Shown: piece by piece, positions 8,372 to 16,793 of the stretch
How positions within the stretch are numbered: the first letter of the stretch is position 1
Layout of the letters: every line of letters begins with the position of its first letter
NCBI GenBank assembly: GCA_015521115.1
Contig: WAOT01000032.1
Location: forward strand, 1 to 64,000
Length of the DNA: 64,000 bases
Direction of reading: 5' to 3'
Source of the DNA: Desulfurococcales archaeon
Lineage (GTDB): Archaea > Thermoproteota > Thermoprotei_A > Sulfolobales > Acidilobaceae
The notes under the pieces: generated by a model
Told to the model about the DNA's origin: nothing
Seen by the model: only the letters and a program-made list of their open reading frames with translations
The model's database searches: none
Made by a program: the position numbers and the translations under genes

Positions 8372-8602
8372 ATGAGTGAGTGGGACGAGTTCGAGTTTGA
8401 GAGTAGGAGTGAGGAAGAGAAGACACTCCCCTACGGCATCCAACCCAGAGAGGTGTACTATGTGTGCCTCTTCTGCGGTAACATCATGAGTAAGAGCGAG
8501 CTAGACCAGCAGGGGGATATAATCTGCTCTCGCTGCGGTGGGAGGATCTTCCTAAAGCTAAGAACACCCGCGCTAAAACCTAGACGGGTCTACGCTATCT
8601 AA
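8372..8602 (+). CDS. rpoP: RNA polymerase subunit P (Rpb12/RpoP)
   Basis: The C-terminal 45 residues form the RpoP zinc ribbon: two CxxC pairs (CLFC and CSRC) separated by about 17 residues, followed by the basic tail KLRTPALKPRRVYAI that ends in the typical RVKAI-like motif. The protein bridges subunits D and B in the archaeal polymerase. The N-terminal 30 residues are acidic and extend beyond most homologues, which are nearer 45-50 residues. The ATG at 8372 follows a GGTG sequence; the frame is open further upstream but without a convincing start. It lies 8 bp from the convergent agmatinase-like gene. Confidence 0.85.
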   Translation: MSEWDEFEFESRSEEEKTLPYGIQPREVYYVCLFCGNIMSKSELDQQGDIICSRCGGRIFLKLRTPALKPRRVYAI

Positions 8603-8610
8603 CGCCCCCA

Positions 8611-9525
8611 TTACCTCTCCATCGTTTTCGAGTATACTAGCAGTATAATCTCTTGGAGGAGTCTGGCCGCAACAATGCTAGTCACTCCTGAGGGATCCAC
8701 TAGAGGGTTTACTTCTACAAGGTCTGCCCCTACTAACCTGCTGTCAATGGTCTCTTCCAGGACTCGGAGGATCTCTCCCACGCTCAGTCCTAAGGGTTCG
8801 GGTGTCCCAGTGCCGGGGGCGTAAGAGGGGTCAAGTGCGTCTATGTCGAGGCTAACATATACGTGTTCGCAATCGGATAGCTTTGACGCTACGAGGGCTC
8901 CAATGTTCCTTGCCCCCATCCGTACTATTGTCTGCGGAGGGATCACTTCGACGCCTCTTTCTGCCGCATACTTTATCTCCTCCCTTGCATAAGCCCTAGC
9001 CCCCACAATGACCGTCTTGTCGGGGCCTAGGTATTCCATAGCTCTTCTTATGGAGGAGGCATGAGAGAAGCGGTAGCCTAGGTATTCGTCTCTTAGGTCT
9101 AGGTGGGCATCGAATACTAGGAGGCAGGGTCTAATACCTGCTTCTGCAAGCCCCTTGGCTATGCCAGCAGTTATCGTGTGTTCCCCGCCTATCGAGAGGA
9201 TCCTCTTTTCATCACCTATCAAGTCCTTGACTACGAGTGAGAGCCTTTCTAGGGTTTCCTCGGCGTTCCCGTGGACAACGGCGAGATCTCCTGCGTCATG
9301 TAGCGGTGTGTCCTCTATGAATAGTTGAAGGCCTACGAGACTGTTCGACTCTATGTTGAGTGAGGCCTCCCTGACCTTTAATGGGGCAAACCTCGATCCC
9401 GGACGGTAACTGCTTGTTGAATCGAAGGGGACGCCGACAACGACGAACTCCGCTTCATCATACTTTCTCTGTACACCGCCGAAGGCTAGTAGGGGCTCTG
9501 TCATGTAAAGCTGCCTGTGGCTCAC
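8611..9525 (-). CDS. speB: Agmatinase/arginase family ureohydrolase
   Basis: This 304-residue protein has all three manganese-binding motifs of the ureohydrolase family: GGEH (near residue 113), DAHLDLRD (near residue 139) and SLDIDALDPS (near residue 224). It should hydrolyse a guanidino substrate, most likely agmatine to putrescine and urea, which in archaea feeds polyamine synthesis. Agmatinase and arginase cannot be separated with certainty from motifs. The GTG at 9525 sits just after a GGAGAGGA sequence; the ATG at 9504 is an alternative. No other polyamine gene is adjacent. Confidence 0.85.
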   Translation of the reverse strand: MSHRQLYMTEPLLAFGGVQRKYDEAEFVVVGVPFDSTSSYRPGSRFAPLKVREASLNIESNSLVGLQLFIEDTPLHDAGDLAVVHGNAEETLERLSLVVKDLIGDEKRILSIGGEHTITAGIAKGLAEAGIRPCLLVFDAHLDLRDEYLGYRFSHASSIRRAMEYLGPDKTVIVGARAYAREEIKYAAERGVEVIPPQTIVRMGARNIGALVASKLSDCEHVYVSLDIDALDPSYAPGTGTPEPLGLSVGEILRVLEETIDSRLVGADLVEVNPLVDPSGVTSIVAARLLQEIILLVYSKTMER

Positions 9526-9623
9526 TCCTCTCCACCATCTGGTAGTAGGCGGGTATCTGCTAACTTTTATCCTCCCGTTTCACATATACCCGGAGGGCTC
9601 CTATGTAGGGTGGGTGTTAGGCT

Positions 9624-11375
9624 GTGTCGGAGGACAAGTATAGGGCTGTTATGGAGCTTGCCAAAAGGAGAGGCTTCTTCTGGCCGAGCTACGAGATCTA
9701 TGGCGGTGTAGCCGGCTTCTATGATCTCGGCCCCTACGGTGTCCTCCTCAAGAACAGGATCATGGATAAGTGGAGGAAGTTCTTCGTCAGAGACCACAGC
9801 AACTACGTCGTTGAGATAGAGTCACCCATGATCGGCCCCTCAAAAGTGTACGAGGCGAGCGGACATGTCGAGAACTTCACCGACCCGATAGTCACGTGCA
9901 AGAAGTGCGGGAGAAAGTTTAGAGCGGATCATCTGATCAAAGAAGTGCTAGGAATAGACGTTGAGGGCCTGAGTCCGGAGGAGATGACCAAGATTATCAG
10001 AGAAAACGGGATCCGGTGCCCTGTGTGTGGGGGAGAGCTGGGGGAGGTTAAGACTTTCAACCTCCTCTTCAGAACACAGATAGGCCCCTACGAGGGCAAC
10101 ATAGGCTACCTCCGCCCCGAGCTCGCCCAGGGGATGTTTGTCGCGTTCAAAAGGGTCTTGGACGCTATGAGGAACAGGATCCCATTAGGTATAGCCCAGG
10201 CCGGGCGTGTGGGGAGGAACGAGATCAGCCCCAGACAGGCCATGATGAGGCTGCGCGAGTTCACTATAATGGAGATGGAGTACTTTATAGACCCGGAGGA
10301 TGAGGAGGGTTCATGCCCCTTCTACCATAGGCACGAAGATACCAGGATAAGGATCGTGACGTGGAAGGAGAAAGAGGAGGGCGTCGAACCCTATTGGGTT
10401 AAAGTCTCTGAGGCAGTGGACGAGGGGCTAATAGTCCATAGGTGCCTCGCCTATTGGATGGCTGTTGCACAGTCCTTCATGGAGTCTCTCGGGATCCCAA
10501 GCGTAGAGATGTACTTCGAGGAGAAGTCGCCCCAGGAGAGGGCCCACTATTCTTCTCAGACCTTCGACCAGCTGGTAAGGGTTTCTCGCTGGGGGTGGGT
10601 GGAGGTCTCAGGCCACAGCTACAGGGGCGACTACGACCTCAGCCGCCACATGAAGTATAGCGGTGCAGACCTGACAGTGTTCAAGCCCTACGAGAAGCCC
10701 GTCATCGAAGAGAGGACGTACTACATAGTGGATAGGTCTTTCATCGGTAGGACTTTCCGTTCAAAGGCTAAAGAGGTATTCAAGATGCTAGAAGGAGTGA
10801 GCCAAGACGAGCTCAGGAGGGCGTATGAGGAGGGGAGGCCCCTAATAGTCGGAGAGTACAATATACCTCCCGAGGCCATTAAGGTCGTGAAGAGGAAGGA
10901 GAAGATAACCGGTAAAAAGTTCGTACCGCACGTTGTGGAGCCCTCATTTGGTATTGAGCGGGTACTCTATGTAACATTTGAACACGCCTATAGGCTCAAG
11001 GAGGGTAGGGTCGTGCTCTCTCTACCAAGAGATATAGCTCCTGTACAGGTCGCAGTCCTCCCTCTCATTGAAAAGGATGACAAGCTCAGGAGTAAGGCTA
11101 AGGAAGTGTATGATATGTTGAGGCAGGCCGACTTCTACGCAGTCTATGACGAGAGTGGCAGCATTGGTAGGAGGTACGCCCGCTATGACGAGATCGGTGT
11201 GCCCGCAGCCGTCACAATCGACTATGAGACACTCGAGGACGATACTGTTACGGTCAGGGACAGAGACACGTGGAAGCAGGCGAGGGTTCCGACGGATAAA
11301 CTCGTAGAGGCCCTACGAAGGTTCATATACTACAAGGCCGACATAGCGAGTATTGGGAAGCTCGTAGAGGCGTAG
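9624..11375 (+). CDS. glyS: Glycyl-tRNA synthetase
   Basis: This 583-residue class II synthetase is of the archaeal/eukaryotic homodimeric type. Motif 1 is around KNRIMDKWRKFF, motif 2 around the GIAQAGRVGRNEISPR region, and motif 3 in EPSFGIERVLY. An inserted zinc-binding element with CKKCG and CPVCGG lies at about residues 92-140, and a C-terminal anticodon-binding domain begins around residue 470. The GTG start at 9624 matches the family N-terminus. The following gene starts 18 bp downstream, so the two are probably cotranscribed. Confidence 0.96.
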   Translation: MSEDKYRAVMELAKRRGFFWPSYEIYGGVAGFYDLGPYGVLLKNRIMDKWRKFFVRDHSNYVVEIESPMIGPSKVYEASGHVENFTDPIVTCKKCGRKFRADHLIKEVLGIDVEGLSPEEMTKIIRENGIRCPVCGGELGEVKTFNLLFRTQIGPYEGNIGYLRPELAQGMFVAFKRVLDAMRNRIPLGIAQAGRVGRNEISPRQAMMRLREFTIMEMEYFIDPEDEEGSCPFYHRHEDTRIRIVTWKEKEEGVEPYWVKVSEAVDEGLIVHRCLAYWMAVAQSFMESLGIPSVEMYFEEKSPQERAHYSSQTFDQLVRVSRWGWVEVSGHSYRGDYDLSRHMKYSGADLTVFKPYEKPVIEERTYYIVDRSFIGRTFRSKAKEVFKMLEGVSQDELRRAYEEGRPLIVGEYNIPPEAIKVVKRKEKITGKKFVPHVVEPSFGIERVLYVTFEHAYRLKEGRVVLSLPRDIAPVQVAVLPLIEKDDKLRSKAKEVYDMLRQADFYAVYDESGSIGRRYARYDEIGVPAAVTIDYETLEDDTVTVRDRDTWKQARVPTDKLVEALRRFIYYKADIASIGKLVEA

Positions 11376-11393
11376 AGGGGAGGGTGGTAAAGG

Positions 11394-11804
11394 ATGAGCG
11401 AGGAGGTAAAGGAGACCAGAGAAGAGGCCCCTGAAATAGAGAAGCCGGATGTTAGCAAGCTTCTCGCGGCGATCCCTCCAGCTTCGGCCCTGAAAGCCAG
11501 GCAGAAGAGGTTCACTGAGAGGAGGATCAGGCTCCGCTACGATGACTCGCTAAATGCCGATGAAGCTAAGATCAACCCAAGGCTAGCAAAGGAGCTAGGC
11601 ATAACAGATAAGCTCGAGATAACCGTGGCCGGAAGGCATAGGTTTGCGTTTAAGGCGATAATAGACGAGGATATCCCCGAGAACGTAGTCCACGTCAACC
11701 CAGACCTAATGGAGGAGCACGGAATAGCTGACAACAGCATTGCCACGGTCAGAGCCTATAGAGGCAGTGAAAGGCTTGGTGTGAACCTAGGGGTTAGGAG
11801 CTAA
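11394..11804 (+). CDS. Conserved-looking protein with ADC-like double-psi barrel signature
   Basis: I cannot name this 136-residue protein. The N-terminal 30 residues are charged and probably disordered. Residues 50-125 contain the pattern NPRLAKELGI..DKLEITVAGRHRFAFKA followed by NPDLMEEHGIADNSIATV, which resembles the repeated halves of the double-psi beta barrels seen in aspartate decarboxylase-like and molybdopterin-dinucleotide-binding domains. None of the cofactor enzymes is nearby, so the barrel may serve in nucleic-acid or protein binding. It follows glyS by 18 bp with a good ribosome-binding site, which suggests a link to translation. Confidence 0.7.
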   Translation: MSEEVKETREEAPEIEKPDVSKLLAAIPPASALKARQKRFTERRIRLRYDDSLNADEAKINPRLAKELGITDKLEITVAGRHRFAFKAIIDEDIPENVVHVNPDLMEEHGIADNSIATVRAYRGSERLGVNLGVRS

Positions 11805-11886
11805 CAGGCCTCACACGGAAAAATTATACCCTCCAAACCGCATCCGCCTCTTTCTAGAGGACTAACGAGAGCTGGTGAATAGGGTT

Positions 11887-12321
11887 ATGCTGACGGGTCG
11901 TGAAAAGATAGAGGGAGCAGTTGACCAGATATCAATGAACTTAATACAGCTGGTTAAGCTCAATGAGGAGCTTGCAAACTATAAAGTAGCAGATCCGAAC
12001 GTGCTAGACATTAGGAAAGATGCCCGGCTTGCAGAATTGCTGGACGCTGCCGTTCTTCTCAGGGAGAAGATCCTTGAGATCTTGAATGAGATAGAGCCCC
12101 TTGTACATGATGAGGGGATCGTGGCCTCAGCAGAGAGCGCGATCGACGATCTAAGGACGCTCGCTGAGTACTATGTTTATGCAGGAGTTAAGGCGGATAG
12201 AAGGATCGCGGAGAAGTATAGGGGCCTCATAGTAGTGGGCGGGGTCGAGGGCTCAATAGCGGATCTGTACAATGCCTTCCGCAGGATACTTGACGTCCTG
12301 GGGGAGCACGGTACCCCCTAG
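11887..12321 (+). CDS. Helical protein of unknown function
   Basis: This protein of about 144 residues is not recognised. It is predicted to be almost entirely alpha-helical with heptad-like leucine spacing (for example LVKLNEELANYKVADPNVL and LLREKILEILNEIEPLV). A glycine/valine stretch (GLIVVGGVEGS) precedes a last helix. The ATG at 11887 is 8 bp after a GGTGA; a GTG at 11875 would add four residues. A TATA-like AAAAATTATA near 11820 could drive it independently of glyS. It precedes another helical, PhoU-like gene, and the two may be distantly related or act together. Confidence 0.65.
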   Translation: MLTGREKIEGAVDQISMNLIQLVKLNEELANYKVADPNVLDIRKDARLAELLDAAVLLREKILEILNEIEPLVHDEGIVASAESAIDDLRTLAEYYVYAGVKADRRIAEKYRGLIVVGGVEGSIADLYNAFRRILDVLGEHGTP

Positions 12322-12413
12322 GGCACAATGGCTTTATAGGGTCACAGCGGGCACCTCGATAGGGACGGTACGCTGACCAGCACAGGAGCTAGGCAGTAGC
12401 AAGGTGGTAGAAT

Positions 12414-13112
12414 ATGCTGTCCGGCACGGGCAACATAAGTATAGTTACGTTATTAGAACAGCTGATCTACATTGCGGAAGAGGCCAGTAACGCCCTAAAC
12501 AGGTTAGTTATGATAATCCCCGAAAACGGCGATTTCCCCGAGCCAGAGGTTGTTGATAAGTTCCTAAGGCAGGATGTTAGAATAGCGAAGAATAAGATAG
12601 ATGACACGGTAGAGAAAATCCTCGAATACCTTGCCTCCTCACGTCTCGAGCTAGTAGATAGAAAGGAGTTCTACATAAACGTAGCACTAAGGTATCGGGA
12701 CATAATGGACTACCTAAGCCACACAGCGCACAGGCTACTTCTACTCAGTAAGAGGATCCAAGGGAACGGCACGAATGCCGCCCTAAACAGCAAGATTAGA
12801 AAGATGGCTGCCACGGGTAATGATATACTCTCACGCTTAACCCTCAGCATCAGGGGTCTACTGAGCGCTGAGACTGGTACCGAGGAGGCGGTGAAACAGG
12901 TGGAGAGCCTACTCTCAAAGGTTAAACTTCTAGAGCAGACAGCTGACGAGCTATACGTAGACCTGCTCGAGAACATCATAGACGCCTACGGTGATAACCT
13001 AGTCGCCTACACCCTATACAGGGAGGTAATAGACAGGCTAGAAGACCTCGTTGACGCCAGCCTAAGCCAGGCAACGGATATCCTAATACTCGCAAAGAGC
13101 ACAATATCATAG
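12414..13112 (+). CDS. DUF47/PhoU-like helical protein
   Basis: This 232-residue protein shows the layout of the DUF47/PhoU-like family: a long six-helix bundle with repeated Glu/Asp-rich helices (KIDDTVEKILEYLASS, and near the C-terminus the segment around LLEQTADELYVDLLEN and DRLEDLVDAS). Family members often regulate or accompany Pit-type phosphate transporters, but no transporter is encoded here, so the role is unclear. A TATA-like CTTTATAGGG at 12333-12342 and an AAGGTGG before the ATG support the start. The splicing endonuclease gene starts 19 bp downstream. Confidence 0.6.
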   Translation: MLSGTGNISIVTLLEQLIYIAEEASNALNRLVMIIPENGDFPEPEVVDKFLRQDVRIAKNKIDDTVEKILEYLASSRLELVDRKEFYINVALRYRDIMDYLSHTAHRLLLLSKRIQGNGTNAALNSKIRKMAATGNDILSRLTLSIRGLLSAETGTEEAVKQVESLLSKVKLLEQTADELYVDLLENIIDAYGDNLVAYTLYREVIDRLEDLVDASLSQATDILILAKSTIS

Positions 13113-13131
13113 GCTAGAGGGTCAACAGCCA

Positions 13132-13683
13132 ATGGCGCGCAACCCGCCCTATAGGGCTGTCCTACTGGCTAACACAGTCATTGTCCCCGACCTCAACGAC
13201 TCGAAGAAACTATTTGAGAAGTTCTACGGGAAACCCGTTGGAACGGAGAAACCAAAACCGGGTGACGTGGAGACACCGCTAGTCTTAGACCCCTTAGAGA
13301 CCTTCTATCTAGCAAAACAGGGCGTGATCGAGGTATACGATAAACATGGACAGAGACTCTCGAGGGAAGAACTCGAGAAGTGGGCAGAGTCGAGGCTGCC
13401 TAGGTTTAAGCACCTGTACAAGGTCTATGAGAGCCTCCGCATGATGGGATTCGTGGTGAGGCCGGGGCTAAAGTTCGGTGCAGACTTCACAGTATACAGG
13501 AGGGGGCCAGGGCTCGAGCACTCCCTTTTCATAGTAAACGTGTACCCGCTACAAGAGAGCATAGACCCTGTAGAGCTCGTCAAAGCGGGCAGGCTTAGTC
13601 ATAGTGTTAGGAAGACGTTCGTCCTCGCATCCCTGGAAGGGGGGGAGCCCGTATACCTTATGTTTAAATGGTTTAAGCCCTAG
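13132..13683 (+). CDS. endA: tRNA-splicing endonuclease, catalytic subunit
   Basis: This 183-residue protein cleaves bulge-helix-bulge introns of archaeal pre-tRNA and pre-rRNA. The catalytic triad is recognisable as Y122 (in FTVYRRGPG), H130 (in LEHS) and K161 (in SVRKTFVLA). The N-terminal domain (residues 1-85) and C-terminal nuclease domain match the catalytic subunit length. Crenarchaeal enzymes need a second, structural subunit, which I do not see in this window. Two tRNA genes here (Thr and Lys) carry introns with plausible bulge-helix-bulge junctions that would be its substrates. Confidence 0.93.
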   Translation: MARNPPYRAVLLANTVIVPDLNDSKKLFEKFYGKPVGTEKPKPGDVETPLVLDPLETFYLAKQGVIEVYDKHGQRLSREELEKWAESRLPRFKHLYKVYESLRMMGFVVRPGLKFGADFTVYRRGPGLEHSLFIVNVYPLQESIDPVELVKAGRLSHSVRKTFVLASLEGGEPVYLMFKWFKP

Positions 13684-13736
13684 TCCTCCTTGTAGAGCAA
13701 GTAGGCGCGAGGTTACACCTCCTATGACGCCAACGG

Positions 13737-14141
13737 ATGGGGTGCGCGGAGGTGTATGAACGTCGCAGAGGAAGGGGGCCCAGAGGGCCTAGAAGGCCTA
13801 GAGGCCCCAGTGAGTACCGGGGACACAGGGAGCTAAGGCCAAGACCGCTTGGAGACAAGTGTAACCCCCTCTGCCCCTTCTTCCGCTGCACAAAGAACGC
13901 GCTTAGGATTAAGACCGAATACTTTAGAGGCAGGCCTATGAAAGTGGCATATTGCGAGTGGATAGGCGACAAATGTATAGGGGCGAGCTGCAAGTTCGCT
14001 GCTTGCGAGAGGAACGCTATGCTGCCGGACGGCAGGTGCTCCTTCGCTATAAGGAGGAGAGCCCCACAGAAGGACTTCGAGGAGGAGCTCCTAGAGATGG
14101 AGAAAGACGAGGCAAAGTTCAAGTTCAAGGACTTCTACTAG
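13737..14141 (+). CDS. RG-rich protein with eight-cysteine module
   Basis: I do not recognise this 134-residue protein. Residues 8-37 are rich in Arg, Gly and Pro, resembling RNA-binding RGG tails. Residues 42-101 contain eight cysteines (C42, C46, C51, C73, C80, C85, C90, C101) with CxxxCx4C and Cx6Cx4Cx4C spacing that could bind two zinc ions or an iron-sulfur cluster. The C-terminus is an acidic/basic helix ending in KFKFKDFY. It lies 53 bp after the tRNA endonuclease gene, and its end overlaps the convergent ubiX gene by 17 bp. An RNA-related role is inferred only from composition and neighbour. Confidence 0.7.
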   Translation: MGCAEVYERRRGRGPRGPRRPRGPSEYRGHRELRPRPLGDKCNPLCPFFRCTKNALRIKTEYFRGRPMKVAYCEWIGDKCIGASCKFAACERNAMLPDGRCSFAIRRRAPQKDFEEELLEMEKDEAKFKFKDFY

Positions 14142-14706
14142 CCCACCTCCTATAGAGTGAGTTCTCTATACCCGCAGCATCAAGTATTTTACCTGCAAGG
14201 AAGTCGACCACGTCGTCCAGGCTCCTAGGCTTGTGATAGAACCCAACACAGAGCGGGACAACCCTAGCACCCATCTCGGCCAGGGCTAGGATATTACGCA
14301 GCTCCGCAACACCAAGGGGCGTCTCTCGAGGGGCTACGACGAGTGTCCCTCCGAGGCGTAGAACTGCAAGGGCGGCCCTGGTTACTAGGTTATCACTTAT
14401 CCCTAACGCTATCTTAGCCACTGTCTTCATGCTTGCAGGGGCGACTATGAACGTTGAAGGCACACTACTCGAGCTCGCGAGCGGGCTGGTGTAGTCGTCC
14501 TCATCGTAAACGTTTCCCGTCTGGGAGAGCTTCTCCTTAAATAGTCCTGGTTCTATCTCGTCCTCGTATTCGGCGACTTTCATGGCGCCTCTTGTAACAA
14601 CTATTTCCAGGGAGTATCCTAGGCCCGAGAGATACTCTGCTACTCGAACTCCAACTCTAACCCCACTAGCACCTGTTATAGCTAGCCCGATCTTCTCCTT
14701 GTTCAA
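14125..14706 (-). CDS. ubiX: UbiX-like flavin prenyltransferase
   Basis: This protein of about 193 residues has the UbiX/Pad1 flavoprotein pattern: GLAITGASGVRVGVRV at the N-terminus, the VAPASMKTVAKIALGISDNL segment and the VVAPRETPL motif. UbiX transfers a dimethylallyl group to FMN to make prenyl-FMN for UbiD-type decarboxylases. In the archaeal mevalonate pathway a UbiD-like anhydromevalonate-phosphate decarboxylase needs this cofactor; no ubiD gene is in the window. The TTG at 14706 overlaps the macrodomain stop as TTGA and follows a GGGTGG site, so I prefer it to the longer TTG at 14730. Its 3' end overlaps the convergent gene by 17 bp. Confidence 0.88.
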   Translation of the reverse strand: MNKEKIGLAITGASGVRVGVRVAEYLSGLGYSLEIVVTRGAMKVAEYEDEIEPGLFKEKLSQTGNVYDEDDYTSPLASSSSVPSTFIVAPASMKTVAKIALGISDNLVTRAALAVLRLGGTLVVAPRETPLGVAELRNILALAEMGARVVPLCVGFYHKPRSLDDVVDFLAGKILDAAGIENSLYRRWASRSP

Positions 14707-15272
14707 GCGAATTCCACCCTTCCAGGGCAATCGGTTAACGTGGTATTAAGGGCCTCGGTTACACCCTCGAGCATCTCCCTATACGCTCTCTCGCCATACG
14801 CTACTAGTACGACCGTCTTAACGCATTTAGGGGTGTGCGACATTATTATCCTAGTCATCTCTCTGGCAACATCCCTAACACTAAGCCCACCTACACCAGC
14901 GCCCATCGCTGGGAATGCGACACTCTCTAGGCACTCCTGCTCCGCTGCTTCCAATGCAGCCTTAGTGGCCTTCGCAGCGTTCTCAATTGGGATTCTCATT
15001 GCAGGTCGCTCCATTGTCGGCGCATGAATGACACGTTTGGCTGGTAGTCTTCCAGCGGTTGTTGAAACCGCCTTGCCCACGGGTACTGGGGCATGCTTCA
15101 TGGCCTCCCTTTCTATCTCCTCTCCGCCGCGCCTCTTGATAGCTCCAGCGACTCCTCCGCCCATTATCATGAGACTGTTCGCAGCGTTCACGATCGCATC
15201 GACCTTCAGCCTTGTTATATCCCCTTCAACTACTACTAGCTCGATACCGTTGTTTAGCCTCGCGCACTTCAT
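14703..15272 (-). CDS. Macrodomain protein (ADP-ribose-binding phosphatase/hydrolase type)
   Basis: This 189-residue protein is a single macrodomain. The signature VEGDITRLKVDAIVNAANS near the N-terminus, the glycine loop MGGGVAGAI, and the distal FPAMGAGVGG loop form the ADP-ribose pocket. Related archaeal proteins bind ADP-ribose and can remove ADP-ribose-1''-phosphate, a by-product of tRNA splicing, or mono-ADP-ribose from proteins. The ATG at 15272 is preceded at ideal distance by GGAGGTGA, so I prefer it to the GTG at 15281. It is coupled to ubiX by a 4-bp overlap and follows the cyclo-ligase gene by 5 bp. Confidence 0.92.
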   Translation of the reverse strand: MKCARLNNGIELVVVEGDITRLKVDAIVNAANSLMIMGGGVAGAIKRRGGEEIEREAMKHAPVPVGKAVSTTAGRLPAKRVIHAPTMERPAMRIPIENAAKATKAALEAAEQECLESVAFPAMGAGVGGLSVRDVAREMTRIIMSHTPKCVKTVVLVAYGERAYREMLEGVTEALNTTLTDCPGRVEFA

Positions 15273-15277
15273 CCTGC

Positions 15278-16033
15278 TCACCTCCTATAGTATTTGTTGA
15301 GGGCCTCTCTAAGTAAAGGTATCTCCCTAACCTTATCGGGGGTTAGAGCTTCAAGGACTAGTCCCTTGGGTCTTCTATGGCTAGTGCTACACCTGAAAAC
15401 CCTTCTCGGCGTTGCAACAATGTCTAAGGGTAGGTCGTTAGGCTTAGGCGGGATCCTCTCAACTATTTGTAACTCTGAGACTGTTGTCGCTACAGGCGTC
15501 TTCTCCCCGGCTTTCCCCGTCAGGTATAGCATTGCGTATTCCAGGTCACCATACCCCTCCCCCTTACCTAGCCTGTTGCACTCGTGGTCAACCGCTACGC
15601 TACCCTCCACTATGAGGTCGATCTCAGGTAGCTCCTCCTCTATCTTGGCAAGCGTTGGAAGTAGGCGGCCATACCGGAAGGCACCCCGTATTGTTGAAGC
15701 CTCCCTGTACTTATCCCTAGGGATAAGTCTAGGATCAAGAACCAAGAAGCCCCTCCTTATCCGGGGGGTTGGCATTACCAGGAGTTTACCCTCCATTAAA
15801 GCCCTGAACCTAACATGCCTCTGCGGGCTATCAGGGTTCACTTTTAGAGTGCGAGCCCTACGCCATTCTGCGGTCTCGGCGAGTTTTTCTGCTGCCTCCT
15901 TAGCCCCCCTAAAGTTAGGTATTCTCCCCTTAACGGGGAATGGGGGAAGCGCTTCACCCTTCTCCACGAGGAGCCTCCACACCCTCTCCCTTATTATGGC
16001 CCTTAAACCGTCGATATCGGCATGCTCCCCCAT
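15278..16033 (-). CDS. 5-Formyltetrahydrofolate cyclo-ligase family protein
   Basis: This 251-residue protein carries the family's nucleotide-binding motif GKGEGYGDLEYAML near residue 157, followed by the beta-strand segment PVATTVSELQIV. Canonical members convert 5-formyl-THF to 5,10-methenyl-THF with ATP. Archaeal versions are longer at the N-terminus than the ~190-residue bacterial enzymes, as here, and their true pterin substrate is less certain. Its start overlaps the MTHFR-like stop by one base (TAATG), so both genes are coupled in a one-carbon metabolism pair. Confidence 0.85.
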   Translation of the reverse strand: MGEHADIDGLRAIIRERVWRLLVEKGEALPPFPVKGRIPNFRGAKEAAEKLAETAEWRRARTLKVNPDSPQRHVRFRALMEGKLLVMPTPRIRRGFLVLDPRLIPRDKYREASTIRGAFRYGRLLPTLAKIEEELPEIDLIVEGSVAVDHECNRLGKGEGYGDLEYAMLYLTGKAGEKTPVATTVSELQIVERIPPKPNDLPLDIVATPRRVFRCSTSHRRPKGLVLEALTPDKVREIPLLREALNKYYRR

Positions 16034-16782
16034 TACACTTTCCCCGGTTTAATCCAGCCGTCTAAGAGTCTTATCAGCCTCTCACTCATGAGTAAATGAC
16101 TGTCTCCGGGTGTCGAGAGGATGACCCTCTCTACCCCCACGGTCTCAGCCCATTCTAGCATGCGGGGAAGTTCTTGGAGGGGGATGGCGGGTATGTTGTT
16201 TTCTTGCAGGTACCTCCTATTCCTCTCCGACTCGACCACTACATAGAGCCCTAGTACGCTATTGGGAGAGACCTCGCTTAGCAGTCCCAGGACTCTCTCC
16301 ACTCTAGACTGGGTCTCATGGGAGAGTCGAGTCACGTAGTAAGCGCTCGCGTGGGACTGTGCCCTTTTAATTATCTCCATGTCACTCTTCCTTGGCGATA
16401 TGAGCAGGCCGGCCTCTGCGCCATACCCTTTAGCGTATGTTACTGCTTCTTCGGGTGCCCAATGGCCTGTGCATATTGTCCCCTGGGTTGGCGGGTCTCC
16501 TCTTAATAGTATGATCTTATTTACGCCTACATATGTCAAGGTCTTTATAATTGATTTCAGTGACACAATATTATGGTCTATCACCCTGAGGTGGACAATC
16601 ACATCGGCCCTAAACCGCTCTCTAGCATAGACTCCTAGGATAGGGCTGGACGTCGAGGGCTTCCCTAGGGGTATGTCGGGGATGTCTATTCTCCCGTAAA
16701 TCGCTGAGAGGCTCCCTAGCCTATCAATAATCTCCTCCCCCGAACGGCTTGGCTCCAGCTCTGCATAGATTTCCAGCCTCAA
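16033..16782 (-). CDS. Methylenetetrahydrofolate reductase-like protein
   Basis: This 249-residue protein looks like a short TIM-barrel member of the MetF family. A DIPLGKPS segment early in the barrel, a helix after RVIDHN, and the characteristic LLRGDPP motif near residue 93 are visible. The family reduces methylene-THF (or another pterin) with flavin. The protein is shorter than bacterial MetF at about 290 residues, and I do not see a clear flavin-binding C-terminus, so it may need a partner. A TTG start follows GGGGTGAACGG. It is directly coupled to the cyclo-ligase-like gene and 11 bp from the UbiA gene. Confidence 0.72.
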   Translation of the reverse strand: MRLEIYAELEPSRSGEEIIDRLGSLSAIYGRIDIPDIPLGKPSTSSPILGVYARERFRADVIVHLRVIDHNIVSLKSIIKTLTYVGVNKIILLRGDPPTQGTICTGHWAPEEAVTYAKGYGAEAGLLISPRKSDMEIIKRAQSHASAYYVTRLSHETQSRVERVLGLLSEVSPNSVLGLYVVVESERNRRYLQENNIPAIPLQELPRMLEWAETVGVERVILSTPGDSHLLMSERLIRLLDGWIKPGKV

Positions 16783-16793
16783 CCGTTCACCCC

